Shown: positions 1-7,418 of the stretch, in pieces
How the letters are laid out: every line of letters begins with the position of its first letter
How positions within the stretch are numbered: the first letter of the stretch is position 1
From: Anaerolineaceae bacterium UBA4799
Lineage (GTDB): Bacteria; Chloroflexota; Anaerolineae; Anaerolineales; Anaerolineaceae
NCBI GenBank assembly: GCA_002402725.1
Contig: DHGL01000027.1
Coordinates: forward strand, 1 to 33,670
Direction: 5' to 3'
Length of the DNA stretch: 33,670 bases
Position numbers and translations under genes: made by a program
Notes under the pieces: model-generated
The model's input: only the letters and a program-made list of their open reading frames with translations
What the model was told of the DNA's origin: nothing
Databases searched by the model: none

Positions 1-75
1 ACTCTCTGGGCACCGCTGCCGTCTCCGGGCCGGTTGCCAGTCCGCGTAACGCGGACGTTCCTGATGCTTTTTTAA
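1..75 (+). CDS. possible 3' end of a gene cut by the window edge
   Basis: Frame 1 is open from the first base and ends in TAA at 73-75, giving about 24 residues that finish in RTFLMLF. Most codons end in G or C, as in the real genes of this window, which is the only argument for coding. The same stretch holds a 7-bp hairpin (GTCCGCG/CGCGGAC, about 42-58) upstream of a T-run at 67-72, so it could instead be the tail of a structured RNA or a terminator. No family is recognisable. Confidence 0.22.
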   Translation, partial: TLWAPLPSPGRLPVRVTRTFLMLF

Positions 76-652
76 TTGTACCATGGGAAGGGCGGAGATT
101 TAATAATTGAAAACCTGCTCACGCATTGCTCTTCCGTGGCTCAAAGAACGAGCCAGGACGCAAGAACAGCGGCCTTCGCGGTTCACGCAGAAAACGCGTG
201 CACGAAAAGGCCGAAAAACACGAAATAAGAATATTTTCAATACTGATAACACGGATGACACTGATATAGACCGCTCTGAATTCCGGGGTTCTGTTTTGAG
301 AACACCGGAATTTGCATTAACGCGGCTAATGCATACTCCCGGAATCGCCAAACAGATTCCGGGAGAGAATGGCCGCTCATGGTTTCGATAACCTGTCCCT
401 GCTCGAAAACCACTCGCGGGATGCAAAAACCGAAAAAACGAATCAAAAACGAATCGGAACACTTTCAAATTCCTCAAGAATGTCGTCATCCAATAAAACG
501 TGAGTAAAATTCTTGATGAAATACCAGAAGATTCAATGAGCGATTCGGAATTGTGCTTGAACATCTGGAAATTTCTCATAAACCTTTTATTGGTGATCTT
601 GATGTAAAACTACAAGAAATCCTTGATGAAATTTCTCCATAGATATTTTCCC
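76..652. other. gene-poor relic region rich in inverted repeats
   Basis: No convincing gene is seen. Open frames on both strands (107-391 plus, 100-579 minus) have low-complexity products without a ribosome binding site. The stretch about 205-270 is a degenerate run of AACAC/GATGACAC-type units. Around 512-642 there are gene-like fragments: the motif ILDEI appears twice in different frames, and a frame ending at TAG 640-642 reads EHLEISHKPFIGDLD. This looks like a frameshifted remnant of a small gene of unknown family. The three strong hairpins at 279-365 are listed separately. Confidence 0.4.
279..365. repeat. array of three consecutive long hairpins
   Basis: Three perfect or near-perfect inverted repeats follow one another almost without spacing. 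First, AATTCCGG+GTTCT (279-292) pairs with AGAAC+CCGGAATT (299-312), 13 bp with one internal mismatch and a 6-base loop. Second, TGCATTA (313-319) pairs with TAATGCA (327-333). Third, CTCCCGGAAT (336-345) pairs with ATTCCGGGAG (356-365). A further 6-bp one lies at 137-155. No T-run follows, so they are not ordinary terminators. They could be a structured RNA, a recombination site or a remnant of a palindromic mobile repeat. Confidence 0.6.
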
Positions 653-681
653 TTGACAAAATAGAATATAAGTTCTATACT
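653..681 (+). promoter_or_regulatory. near-consensus sigma70 promoter with embedded inverted repeat
   Basis: TTGACA (653-658), a 17-base spacer and TATACT (676-681) give a perfect -35 box, ideal spacing and a -10 box with one mismatch. The predicted start is about 688, leaving a leader of about 28 bases before the ATG at 716. TAGAA (662-666) and TTCTA (673-677) form an inverted repeat between and over the boxes, a plausible repressor site. It is the clearest canonical promoter found in the window. Confidence 0.75.
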
Positions 682-715
682 ACTCTCTAGTAACGCAGCT
701 CTATCGGAGGGTATT

Positions 716-931
716 ATGGAAATCACAGAATCGCCGGCCATTTGCGTTTTCGACATTCCAGATGACTCAAAAATTGTCCTCAAAGACAACCAGCGTGGTC
801 GCATACTTGATCAACCGCAACGGGGTTATATGGTTCACATCGTCCTCGATGATGGCAGGCACCTGATCACCGACCCTGATGATATCGAAGCCTGCATCAG
901 CCGATCAGGTTGGGTGAATGTGCACTGTTAG
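716..931 (+). CDS. small orphan protein, 71 aa, unknown function
   Basis: A 71-residue acidic protein of unknown family. The start is well supported: GGAGG at 706-710 sits 5 bases before the ATG, downstream of a near-consensus promoter. The sequence has no signal peptide or membrane segment. It contains a stretch DDSKIVLKDNQRGRI followed by HIVLDDGRHLITDPDDIEAC, which suggests a small beta-rich (SH3-barrel-like) fold, and a Cys close to the C-terminus. Small proteins of this size with a strong promoter carrying an operator are often toxin-antitoxin or regulatory modules, but no partner gene is intact here; only gene debris lies upstream. I do not assign a function. Confidence 0.65.
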   Translation: MEITESPAICVFDIPDDSKIVLKDNQRGRILDQPQRGYMVHIVLDDGRHLITDPDDIEACISRSGWVNVHC

Positions 932-1024
932 GGTTAATGAAGTAAAACACAATTCAAGACCTTACAGTTTCCGATTCGTTTCTTTTTGTTTTCTTAATTA
1001 ACGAAACCATTGTGATTCATAATC

Positions 1025-1053
1025 AAAAAAAGAGGCGCAGCACGCTGCGCCCC
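1025..1053 (-). terminator. rho-independent terminator of metK
   Basis: On the minus strand a GC-rich hairpin (CTGCGCC/GGCGCAG, 4-base loop, extended by flanking pairs, 1031-1053) is followed by a T-run (A-run 1025-1031 on plus). It ends the metK transcript 25 bases after the stop codon. The sequence resembles the palindromic 'GGGGCGCAGC-GCTGCGCC' elements that recur between genes in several phyla. Confidence 0.8.
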
Positions 1054-1077
1054 TACAAAAATCGAATGAAGAGGGAT

Positions 1078-2292
1078 TTACAATCCCGCGGCTTTCCTCA
1101 ACGCCTCTGCCTTATCCGTCCGCTCCCAGGTAAATTCGGGCAGCTCGCGGCCGAAGTGGCCGTAGTTGGAGGTCTTGCGGAAGATGGGGCGGCGCAGGTC
1201 GAGGTCTCTGATAATGGCGCCGGGGCGCAGGTCGAAGTGCTCGCTCACCAGCGCGGCGATCTGCGCGTCAGGGATGACGCCGGTGCCGAAGGTCTCGACG
1301 TTGATGGAGAGGGGATGGGCGATGCCGATGGCGTAAGCCACCTGGATCTCGCAGCGCGAAGCCAGCCCGGCGGCGACGATGTTCTTGGCGGCCCAACGCG
1401 CGGCGTAGGCGGCGGACCTATCCACTTTTGTGGGGTCCTTGCCGCTGAAGGCGCCGCCGCCGTGGCGGCCCATGCCGCCGTAGGTATCCACGATGATCTT
1501 GCGCCCGGTGACGCCGGCATCTCCCATCGGTCCGCCGATGACGAAGCGCCCGGTGGGGTTGACGTAAATTTTGGGTTTGCCGTCCAGCAGTTCCGCGGGG
1601 ATAGCGGGGTTGATGACGTGCTCGATGACGCCCTCGGTGATATCGGCGTGAGAGACGTCGGGGGCGTGCTGCGTGGAGATGAGCACGGTATCCACGCGCA
1701 CTGGTCTCCCGTAGGCGTACTCCACGGTCACCTGGGATTTGCCGTCGGGGCGCAGCCAGGGCAGGGTGCCTTCCTTGCGCACTTCCGCCAGGCGTTGGGT
1801 GAGGCGGTGCGCCAGGTAAATGGGCATGGGCATGAGCACGGGGGTCTCGTCGCAGGCGTAACCGAACATCATCCCCTGGTCGCCGGCGCCGATCTCATCG
1901 AGTTCTTTCGATGATACCTCACCGCCTTTTTCCTCGTAAGAGTGGTCCACGCCCAGGGCGATATCCTGGCTCTGCGAGGAGATGGCCGAGAGCACGCCGC
2001 AGGTGTTGCCGTCAAAGCCTTTATCGGAGGAGTCGTAGCCGATGCCGTTGACCACCTGGCGCACCAGGTCGTTGAAGTTGACGAAGGCGTTGGTGGTGAT
2101 CTCTCCGAGGATCATCACATAACCGGTCTTGGCGGCGGTCTCGCAGGCTACGCGCGAACGTGGGTCCTGGGCGAGGCAGGCGTCGAGCACCGCATCTGAG
2201 ACCTGGTCGCAGAGCTTATCGGGGTGCCCCTCCGTGACCGACTCGGAGGTGAATTTGAAGCTGGGGTTTTGCATGAAAGAGCTGCCTGACAT
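1078..2292 (-). CDS. metK: S-adenosylmethionine synthetase (methionine adenosyltransferase)
   Basis: Makes S-adenosylmethionine from methionine and ATP in the cytosol, supplying the many methyltransferases encoded nearby and LipA. The protein (404 aa) has the family's N-terminal [20 protein letters not shown]/methionine motif, the [13 protein letters not shown] loop and the C-terminal [18 protein letters not shown] motif, all intact, and the usual length. I chose the ATG at 2292: AGGAG lies 11 bases upstream, whereas the later Met (MQNPSF, 2275) has no ribosome binding site, and the open frame reaching 2355 would begin inside the leader hairpin. A SAM-I riboswitch lies in the 5' leader, so expression should fall when SAM is plentiful. 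The gene is monocistronic. Confidence 0.97.
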   Translation of the reverse strand: MSGSSFMQNPSFKFTSESVTEGHPDKLCDQVSDAVLDACLAQDPRSRVACETAAKTGYVMILGEITTNAFVNFNDLVRQVVNGIGYDSSDKGFDGNTCGVLSAISSQSQDIALGVDHSYEEKGGEVSSKELDEIGAGDQGMMFGYACDETPVLMPMPIYLAHRLTQRLAEVRKEGTLPWLRPDGKSQVTVEYAYGRPVRVDTVLISTQHAPDVSHADITEGVIEHVINPAIPAELLDGKPKIYVNPTGRFVIGGPMGDAGVTGRKIIVDTYGGMGRHGGGAFSGKDPTKVDRSAAYAARWAAKNIVAAGLASRCEIQVAYAIGIAHPLSINVETFGTGVIPDAQIAALVSEHFDLRPGAIIRDLDLRRPIFRKTSNYGHFGRELPEFTWERTDKAEALRKAAGL

Positions 2293-2319
2293 GTTTTTTA
2301 AGTCTCCTTTATTAATAAG

Positions 2320-2355
2320 ATGTTGCCCCTGACCGGTGAACTCGAGGGGCAACAT
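2320..2355 (-). terminator. expression-platform hairpin of the SAM riboswitch
   Basis: A perfect 11-bp stem (ATGTTGCCCCT/AGGGGCAACAT, 14-base loop) sits between the riboswitch aptamer and metK. On the minus strand it is followed by CTTATTAATAAAGGAG, so the U-tract is poor and the ribosome binding site is close. The sequence just after the aptamer's P1 (GAGGGCAGC, around 2364-2372) can pair with the hairpin's 5' arm (TTGCCCCTC), which would make an antiterminator. The hairpin is thus the likely OFF-state structure. Confidence 0.65.
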
Positions 2356-2371
2356 GAGCGTTTGGCTGCCC

Positions 2372-2476
2372 TCTATCTTCCAGATGTCTTTCCTGCCGGA
2401 ATTGGCACCATGTCGCGGGTCACGCTCCTGGTTGCCGAGGCTTCATCGGGCCGGTCCCTCCGCCTCTCTGGATAGA
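2372..2476 (-). promoter_or_regulatory. SAM-I riboswitch (S-box) aptamer upstream of metK
   Basis: Reading the minus strand, the RNA opens with TCTATC, followed by AGAGAGGCGGAGGGACCGGC, then CCGATGAAGCCTCGGCAACC, then GGTGCCAATTCC, and closes with GATAGA. These are the conserved S-box core elements in the right order, and TCTATC/GATAGA form helix P1. S-box RNAs bind SAM and repress methionine/SAM genes, which matches the metK gene downstream. Confidence 0.93.
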
Positions 2477-2519
2477 AGTGCCGTTTTTAGGGGCTATTCG
2501 ATTGACCACAGTTTATCAC

Positions 2520-2789
2520 GGGGATGGGCGGGTGTCAAATGACGAAAGGCATATATTGTGCGAGATTGGAGAATCGGGTATGGAGAATGGTGAACAGGGA
2601 GAGGTAGTCCAGGCCTCTCACTACGTGACAGACCTGGATGCCTGAAAACCAGGCTTGAATAGGGATTAGAGATCAGGTGACGCTTCCTGGTTACTCGTTA
2701 CTAATTACTCGTTACATGTCACCATTAAGCTTGTTCTAGTTCTTGAAAATTGGACGCGGATTGTGGATAATAGAAGTGGAGGTGATGTG
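2520..2789. other. intergenic spacer with degenerate repeats before plsY
   Basis: No gene is seen. The stretch 2690-2717 contains repeated TTACTCGTTAC/TTACTAATTAC units that reappear on the other side of plsY. The plsY ribosome binding site (GGAGG at 2778-2782) lies at the right end. No clear promoter could be placed. Confidence 0.45.
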
Positions 2790-3377
2790 ATGGAGACCCG
2801 GGCATTAACGCAATTGCTGGTGATTTTAGTGGCGTACCTGTTGGGGTCGCTGCCGACAGCGCTGGTGTACTCGAGGCGGCGCGGGAAGGATATCCGCGTG
2901 CTGGGTGACGGCAACATGGGGGCGGCCAACACAAAAAGACAATTCGGGTTCCGCGCGGGGCTGTTGGTGGGGCTGGCGGACATTGCCAAGGGGCTGGCGG
3001 CGGTGCTGCTGGCGGTGGCGTTCGAATTGCCGCTGGAGTGGAAGCTGGCGGCGGGAGGGGCGGCCATCCTGGGGCACGACTTCCCGGTGTGGGCCGGGTT
3101 CAAGGGCGGGCAGGGATTGGCTACCACGGCGGGAGTGTTTATGGGGCTGCAACCACTGCCAGCGCTCATTGGCTTCACTATTTACGGGCTGGTTTACCTG
3201 CTCACGCGCAGCTCGGATATCGGAGCCGGACTGGGGGCGGGGCAGCTGGCGCTGCATGTGTGGCTAAAAGGAGAACCGCTGATCGTGGTGGGGTTCATTG
3301 TGACCGCGCTGCTCTTCATTCCGCTGAAAAAGTGGCTTGACAGACCGCGGCGTGAAGCCATCAAGATCCAGGGGTGA
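2790..3377 (+). CDS. plsY: glycerol-3-phosphate acyltransferase PlsY
   Basis: Membrane enzyme that transfers an acyl group from acyl-phosphate to sn-glycerol-3-phosphate, giving lysophosphatidic acid, the first step of phospholipid synthesis. The 195-residue protein is hydrophobic with several transmembrane segments and has the three PlsY signatures: GSLPTALVYS near residues 19-28, LGDGNMGAANT at about 38-48 and GHDFPVWAGFKGGQGLATTAG at about 94-114. The length is normal for the family. I chose the ATG at 2790 over the upstream GTG at 2763 because GGAGG lies 7 bases before it. No operon partner is adjacent; PlsX is not in the window. Confidence 0.95.
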   Translation: METRALTQLLVILVAYLLGSLPTALVYSRRRGKDIRVLGDGNMGAANTKRQFGFRAGLLVGLADIAKGLAAVLLAVAFELPLEWKLAAGGAAILGHDFPVWAGFKGGQGLATTAGVFMGLQPLPALIGFTIYGLVYLLTRSSDIGAGLGAGQLALHVWLKGEPLIVVGFIVTALLFIPLKKWLDRPRREAIKIQG

Positions 3378-3521
3378 GTATTCGGTGAATATTGAATAGT
3401 GATGAGTGGGTAAGCTACAGGTGATGATTACTGACCACTGGTTATCAATTACTGATTACTGATCGCCAGTTATCAGATACTTATTCCCCATTACTGGTTA
3501 CGACTCAATACTCGTTACTCT
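3378..3521. repeat. degenerate ATTACTG/TTACTCG repeats after plsY
   Basis: The spacer between two convergent genes contains many approximate copies of short units such as ATTACTG, GGTTA and CAATACTCGTTAC. They match units upstream of plsY (2690-2717). No coding potential and no good terminator hairpin were seen. Confidence 0.5.
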
Positions 3522-4541
3522 CTACTCCGGCGGTTCGGTGGTCTCAGACGGCGGTTCGGTGGTCTCAGACGGCGGTTCGGTAGTCTCCAGTGGCGGTTCG
3601 GTGGTCTCCAGTGGTGGTTCGGTGGACACGGTGGGCTCGGGCGGAGGTTCGCTGGGCTGGGGCGCCTGGGTGGTCACTCTTACGCCGCCGGCGGGTTTAA
3701 CTGTGGGCTGCCGCGGCCCGGCGGTATCAATGGGGGTGGGCGGTAGGGGTGTGGGCGTGCGCGTAGGCCAAGGGGTGGGCATAGGCGTGAGCACAGGCAG
3801 TGTGTTGATGTCTCCGAGGGAACGCACGTAGGCGGCCGGTACCCAGCAATCGGGCACCTGCTTTTTGGCCACGCGCACGTAATAGAAGGTGCCGCCGGGG
3901 TCTCTGGCGAGCGCCTGCAGCACGTCATCAGTATGCAGGATGAGGAAATTCTCGAAGGTGGCATCGGGTCCGGCGCGGCAGTTCACGCCCATCTCGAGCT
4001 CGATGACCGTGAGCTTGACAATCTGCGAGATGGGCAGGGAGGTGGGAATCTGGATATTGCTAATGAAGGAGGTGGCGGTGGAGAAGACCAGGTCAATGCG
4101 GGCGGTAGGCGTGCTTGTGGAAAAGTCGTGAGGCTGATAGACCGCGCGCGTGGCTTCAGGCACGAACGCCTGAATCATCTCGGAGATGCGCGCCGGGGCG
4201 CCGAGGATGAAGAACATGGCCAGCAGACCAGCGCCGAAAACCGCCAACGCGGACTTGACGAAGATGGCGCGGAACGCCGCCGGGTCGCGCTCCCAGCGGC
4301 GGCTGGCGGGCAGGTGCGCGGGGGCGGGCAGGTGAAGGATGGAGCAGTCGTTGTAGTGCTGCGAGAGGCAGTAGTCCAGTTGCTGCTGGCGCGAAGGCAC
4401 GCAGGCGGGTTTGCAGTGCAGGCAGTGGTTGGCTTCGGAGGGGAAGGTGGTGGTGGTGGTGGTGTCGTCAAGCATGCCCAGGTGCGGGCAGGCAAAAGTA
4501 AAGGGCGCGATTTTAGCGGCGGACCTGTTGGTGCTGCTCAT
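3522..4541 (-). CDS. membrane-anchored SH3-like protein with Cys-rich N-terminus and repeat tail
   Basis: A 339-residue protein of unknown function. Residues 1-75 form a Cys/His-rich module (CPHLGMLDD, then CLHCKPAC, then CLSQHYNDCS), a pattern I know from many Chloroflexota and actinobacterial LysM/SH3 proteins and possibly metal-binding. One transmembrane helix lies at about 92-114. Residues about 180-245 (NCRAGPDATFENF ... YYVRVAKK ... CWVPAAYV) match a bacterial SH3 domain of the type that binds peptidoglycan or polysaccharide. The C-terminus is Pro/Thr-rich and ends in seven-residue ETTEPPx repeats. The likely role is at the cell surface, with the tail outside. The start lacks a strong ribosome binding site, so it is less certain. 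Confidence 0.7.
   Translation of the reverse strand: MSSTNRSAAKIAPFTFACPHLGMLDDTTTTTTFPSEANHCLHCKPACVPSRQQQLDYCLSQHYNDCSILHLPAPAHLPASRRWERDPAAFRAIFVKSALAVFGAGLLAMFFILGAPARISEMIQAFVPEATRAVYQPHDFSTSTPTARIDLVFSTATSFISNIQIPTSLPISQIVKLTVIELEMGVNCRAGPDATFENFLILHTDDVLQALARDPGGTFYYVRVAKKQVPDCWVPAAYVRSLGDINTLPVLTPMPTPWPTRTPTPLPPTPIDTAGPRQPTVKPAGGVRVTTQAPQPSEPPPEPTVSTEPPLETTEPPLETTEPPSETTEPPSETTEPPE
3529..3633 (-). repeat. five tandem 21-bp repeats coding for ETTEPPx
   Basis: Five head-to-tail 21-bp units (3529, 3550, 3571, 3592 and 3613) differ at only a few bases; the last is the most diverged. Each encodes seven residues (ETTEPPS or ETTEPPL), so the array stays in frame and copy number can change without breaking the protein. 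This is a coding minisatellite, not a CRISPR. Confidence 0.9.
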
Positions 4542-4730
4542 ACCCTGACCGGTGACGATGCCCGGTTTCCCCTCTCCGGCGCGCTGACCACAAGCGCACC
4601 CTGGTTAATAAGGAACGTGGTCGAATCTAACCTCAAAAATGAAGTGAACAGCCTTCGCTACAAATAAGATACCACAAATCGCGGTTGAAGTATACCGAAT
4701 TATTCTTAAAAAACCGGCTGGCTGGCGAAC

Positions 4731-5651
4731 TCAGGCTTCCTTACGGATGGTGAATGTATCAAAGTCGCGGGCGACGGATGTGTTCTCGAAGGCGGATTGG
4801 GCTTCGGCGAGGATGTCTTTATCGCGGTAGCGGCGGCTGAGGTGGGTGAGCATGAGCTTGCCGGCGCCGATGTGCGCGGCGAATTCGCCGGCCTGGCGGG
4901 CGGTGAGGTGGGCGTACTGGAGCGCCATATTGGCTTCTTCCTGCAGGTAGGTGGCTTCCATCACCAGCCCATCTACGCCACGCAGCAGCTCCGTGAGCGA
5001 GGCAGTCTCGCCGAGGTCGCCAAGGGCAGCCAGGCGGGCGCCGGGCTTGAACGCGCCGGTAACCATGTCGGGGGTGACCACACGCCCGTCCGCCAGGGTA
5101 ATGCTCTGGCCGCTGACCAGTCTACCGCGCAGCGGCCCGGCAGGCACGCCCAGCGCGTCAGCGGCTTCCACCAGAAAAGGCTGGCGCCCCTTCTCCTCGA
5201 AGAGATAGCCGTAGTTGTCGGGTCCGCGGTGGTTCACCGCGAAGGCGCTGACGGTGAAGGCAGGCGCCTCGAAGATGACGCCCGGGGTGACCGCTATCAG
5301 GTCAACGGGCATGGGGGCTTTGGCGCCGCGCAGTACCACCCCGTGCACCAGGTCGCTAATACGCTCCAGCGCGCTGGCGCCGCCGTAGATTTCCAGGCGG
5401 TCGATGGCTTCCCAGCGCATGAAGGTGGAGAGCAGCCCACCGAGCCCGAGGATGTGGTCAAGGTGACCGTGGGTGATGAGGATGCGGTTGAGGCGTTTAA
5501 AGCCGATGCCCGATTGCAGGATCTGGCGCTGCGTGCCCTCTCCGCAGTCGACTAAAAAGCGGTATTCGTCGTGCTGCACCAGGTAGGCGGGGAGGTTACG
5601 CCTGGGGGAGGGAGCTGAGGCTGAAGTACCAAGGAAGATGATCTCGAACAA
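4731..5651 (-). CDS. rnz: ribonuclease Z (tRNA 3'-processing endonuclease)
   Basis: Metallo-beta-lactamase-fold nuclease that trims the 3' trailer of tRNA precursors. The 306-residue protein has the expected FLGTSASAPSPRRN start, the zinc motif HGHLDH (THGHLDHILGLGGLLSTF), the NHRGPDNYGY histidine, the GDLGETASL aspartate, the HLTARQAGEFA exosite-like motif and LTHLSRRY near the end. The length equals bacterial long-form RNase Z. No ATG fits: the best start is TTG at 5651 (residues LFEIIFLG), with AAGGA 8 bases upstream. The longer open frame to 5756 has no such signal. It is useful here because the tRNA-Val in the window lacks an encoded full CCA. Confidence 0.93.
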   Translation of the reverse strand: MFEIIFLGTSASAPSPRRNLPAYLVQHDEYRFLVDCGEGTQRQILQSGIGFKRLNRILITHGHLDHILGLGGLLSTFMRWEAIDRLEIYGGASALERISDLVHGVVLRGAKAPMPVDLIAVTPGVIFEAPAFTVSAFAVNHRGPDNYGYLFEEKGRQPFLVEAADALGVPAGPLRGRLVSGQSITLADGRVVTPDMVTGAFKPGARLAALGDLGETASLTELLRGVDGLVMEATYLQEEANMALQYAHLTARQAGEFAAHIGAGKLMLTHLSRRYRDKDILAEAQSAFENTSVARDFDTFTIRKEA

Positions 5652-5817
5652 TGGCGGCGTCCTTTCAGAATGTGCCTTTATTTTACCCCAAGTTACCCGG
5701 CGGGCTGCGGACGGGAATTGGCACGAAGCTTGCAATATTGAGTCTACGGCGACCATTTAGCCGCGGTGTGCCTGAACGGCTGTTCAGAGCGCCTGTGGGT
5801 GAAAAGGAGAGGTGAAC

Positions 5818-6306
5818 ATGGAATTCGAGAGTGTGAGTATTAAGAAACCTGAGGAACTTAATTTCATCCTCGGGCAAGCGCATTTCATCAAGACGGTGGA
5901 GGATATCCACGAGGCGTTGGTGACAGCGGTACCGGGCATCAAGTTTGGGCTGGCGTTCTGCGAGGCCTCCGGCGCCTGCCTCATTCGCTCATCCGGCACT
6001 GACGAGGCGCTGATACAGCTGGCGCGCGAGAATGCCATGAACATTGGTGCCGGCCATAGCTTCATCCTGATGCTGGGCGAAGGCTATTTTCCCATTAATG
6101 TGCTTAATACGGTTAAGAACATCCCCGAAGTGTGCGGCATCTTCTGCGCCACCGCCAACCCCACCGGGGTGATCATTTACGATAACGGGCGCGGGCGCGG
6201 CATCATGGGTATTGTGGAAGGCGAAGCACCAAAAGGATTTGAAAGCGCTACGGATGTACGCTGGCGCGTGGACTTTTTACGCAAGATAGGATACAAGACC
6301 GGTTGA
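5818..6306 (+). CDS. adenosine-specific kinase family protein (PF04008/DUF355)
   Basis: A 162-residue protein matching the small 'adenosine-specific kinase' family first described in archaea; the biochemical role in bacteria is poorly defined. Recognisable parts are the N-terminal ELNFILGQAHFIKTVEDIHE, GIKFGLAFCEASGACLIR, the glycine-rich GAGHSFILMLGEGYFPINVLN, and the C-terminal DNGRGRGIMGIVEGEAPKG. AAGGAG lies 8 bases before the ATG at 5818; an in-frame GTG at 5812 is closer to the ribosome binding site and less likely. The next gene (lipoprotein) starts 35 bases downstream on the same strand, so they may be co-transcribed. Confidence 0.85.
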   Translation: MEFESVSIKKPEELNFILGQAHFIKTVEDIHEALVTAVPGIKFGLAFCEASGACLIRSSGTDEALIQLARENAMNIGAGHSFILMLGEGYFPINVLNTVKNIPEVCGIFCATANPTGVIIYDNGRGRGIMGIVEGEAPKGFESATDVRWRVDFLRKIGYKTG

Positions 6307-6341
6307 GGCAGACCCGCCGCCCGGAGCATAAGGAGCAAATC

Positions 6342-7289
6342 ATGAAAAAACTCATCCCTGTACTGATCATCCTCAGTCTGGCGCTTTCAGCCTGCGGGAA
6401 CTTACCGCTTGGACGAACTGAAGAGGACGTGACCGACAGCGACATGGCCACGCGCGTCGCCGAGCTGCTTTCAACCATGACCACGCCCACCACCGAGATG
6501 GTCTTCCCGCCCACGCCAACGCCGCTGGTGGCCACCGAGGCTCCGCCTGAGCCCACCGCCGCGCCAGCCACGCAGGAGCCGGCTGCACTGCCAGCCACCG
6601 AAACCCCAGTTGTGGTGGAGGAAACGCTCAGCCCGGAGGAATCCGGCACGCCCACAGCCACTGCGGCTCCGGCGCTTCCCGAAACCGACCCGGCGCGCAA
6701 GTTGGGCAACCCCAGCAGCGCTGACCCGTTGGACAGCTACGAGAAGTGGGCCTGGCCGACCGGCAGCGATGATTACCTCAAGGTGAACTTCAAAGATGGC
6801 TACCTGGAAATGACCGGGCTGACCACCATGGCAGGCTGGCGACTGCCGATGATCTCGCAGCAGACCAACAGCTACATCGAGCTCACCGTCAACTCGGGCG
6901 CCTGCCAGGGCAAAGACTCGTACGGCATCATCTTCCGCGTGCCGGTGTTCAAGGAGCCGACACAAGGGTACTTGTATGAAGTAACCTGCGACGGTTACCT
7001 GCGCCTGTGGGAGTGGAATGGCAACGCCAGGCCCAAGGGCGAAGCCGAGGTGCTCATCAACTGGAAAGAGTCCATGGATATCAAGGCCGGCGCTAACCAG
7101 GTGAACCGCTTGGGCGTGATGGCGGTGGGCAAGAGTCTGCGCATCTACGTGAACGGGATACCGCAGGGCGAGGTGAGCGACTCGACTTATCCGGCGGGGT
7201 TCTTCGGCGCCTTTGTGCGCTCCGTGACCACTTCCAAGTACACGGTGAAATTCGATGAGATGAAAGTCTGGGAGAACCCGGCTCAGTAA
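6342..7289 (+). CDS. lipoprotein with Pro/Thr-rich linker and lectin-like C-terminal domain
   Basis: A 315-residue secreted lipoprotein of unknown function. The signal peptide MKKLIPVLIILSLALSAC ends in a lipobox (LSAC), so Cys18 should carry the lipid. Residues about 45-120 form a Thr/Pro/Ala-rich linker with TPTP units. The C-terminal ~185 residues look like a jelly-roll (concanavalin/laminin-G-like or DUF1080-type) domain: a start SYEKWAWPTGSDDYLKV, GYLEMTG, YGIIFRVP, GYLYEVTCDGYLRLW, LRIYVNG, and a typical closing KFDEMKVWE. Two cysteines (ACQGK, VTCDG) may pair. The start at 6342 is set by AAGGAG 6 bases upstream. It probably binds sugars or cell-wall material outside the membrane. Confidence 0.8.
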   Translation: MKKLIPVLIILSLALSACGNLPLGRTEEDVTDSDMATRVAELLSTMTTPTTEMVFPPTPTPLVATEAPPEPTAAPATQEPAALPATETPVVVEETLSPEESGTPTATAAPALPETDPARKLGNPSSADPLDSYEKWAWPTGSDDYLKVNFKDGYLEMTGLTTMAGWRLPMISQQTNSYIELTVNSGACQGKDSYGIIFRVPVFKEPTQGYLYEVTCDGYLRLWEWNGNARPKGEAEVLINWKESMDIKAGANQVNRLGVMAVGKSLRIYVNGIPQGEVSDSTYPAGFFGAFVRSVTTSKYTVKFDEMKVWENPAQ

Positions 7290-7309
7290 GTGCGTTATGC
7301 TAGAAGTCT

Positions 7310-7344
7310 AACGCGGAGCGGCCCCGGGCTGCTCCGCGTTTTGT
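7310..7344 (+). terminator. hairpin terminator after the lipoprotein gene
   Basis: AACGCGGAGC (7310-7319) pairs perfectly with GCTCCGCGTT (7331-7340), a 10-bp GC-rich stem with an 11-base loop, followed by TTGTGT. The T-tract is short but the stem is strong and lies 20 bases after the stop codon. Confidence 0.75.
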
Positions 7345-7418
7345 GTCAGTTAAGGGTTTGGCAGATACTGCGCGAAAATAACTTTCAGGCTAAAATCAAC
7401 CAGTGAGGAGTTGATGAG

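Noticed and set aside
100..579. 159-residue minus-strand and 94-residue plus-strand frames
   Set aside because: Low-complexity Arg/Ser/Phe translation of a degenerate repeat region with long hairpins; no start signals; similar spurious frames are common in such spacers.
1012..1914. 300-residue open frame on the plus strand opposite metK
   Set aside because: It is a shadow of metK caused by GC-rich third positions; it has a His/Gly/Val-rich composition, no domain and no ribosome binding site.
3529..3633. tandem repeats considered as a CRISPR array
   Set aside because: Units are directly adjacent with no spacers and lie in a coding frame; no cas genes are present.
3933..4667. 244-residue plus-strand open frame opposite the SH3-like protein
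   Set aside because: Gly/Ala/Arg-rich antisense shadow; the minus-strand frame has a transmembrane helix, an SH3-like domain and in-frame repeats.
5652..5756. N-terminal extension of RNase Z
   Set aside because: No homology to the family start, no ribosome binding site; TTG at 5651 with AAGGA fits the family length.
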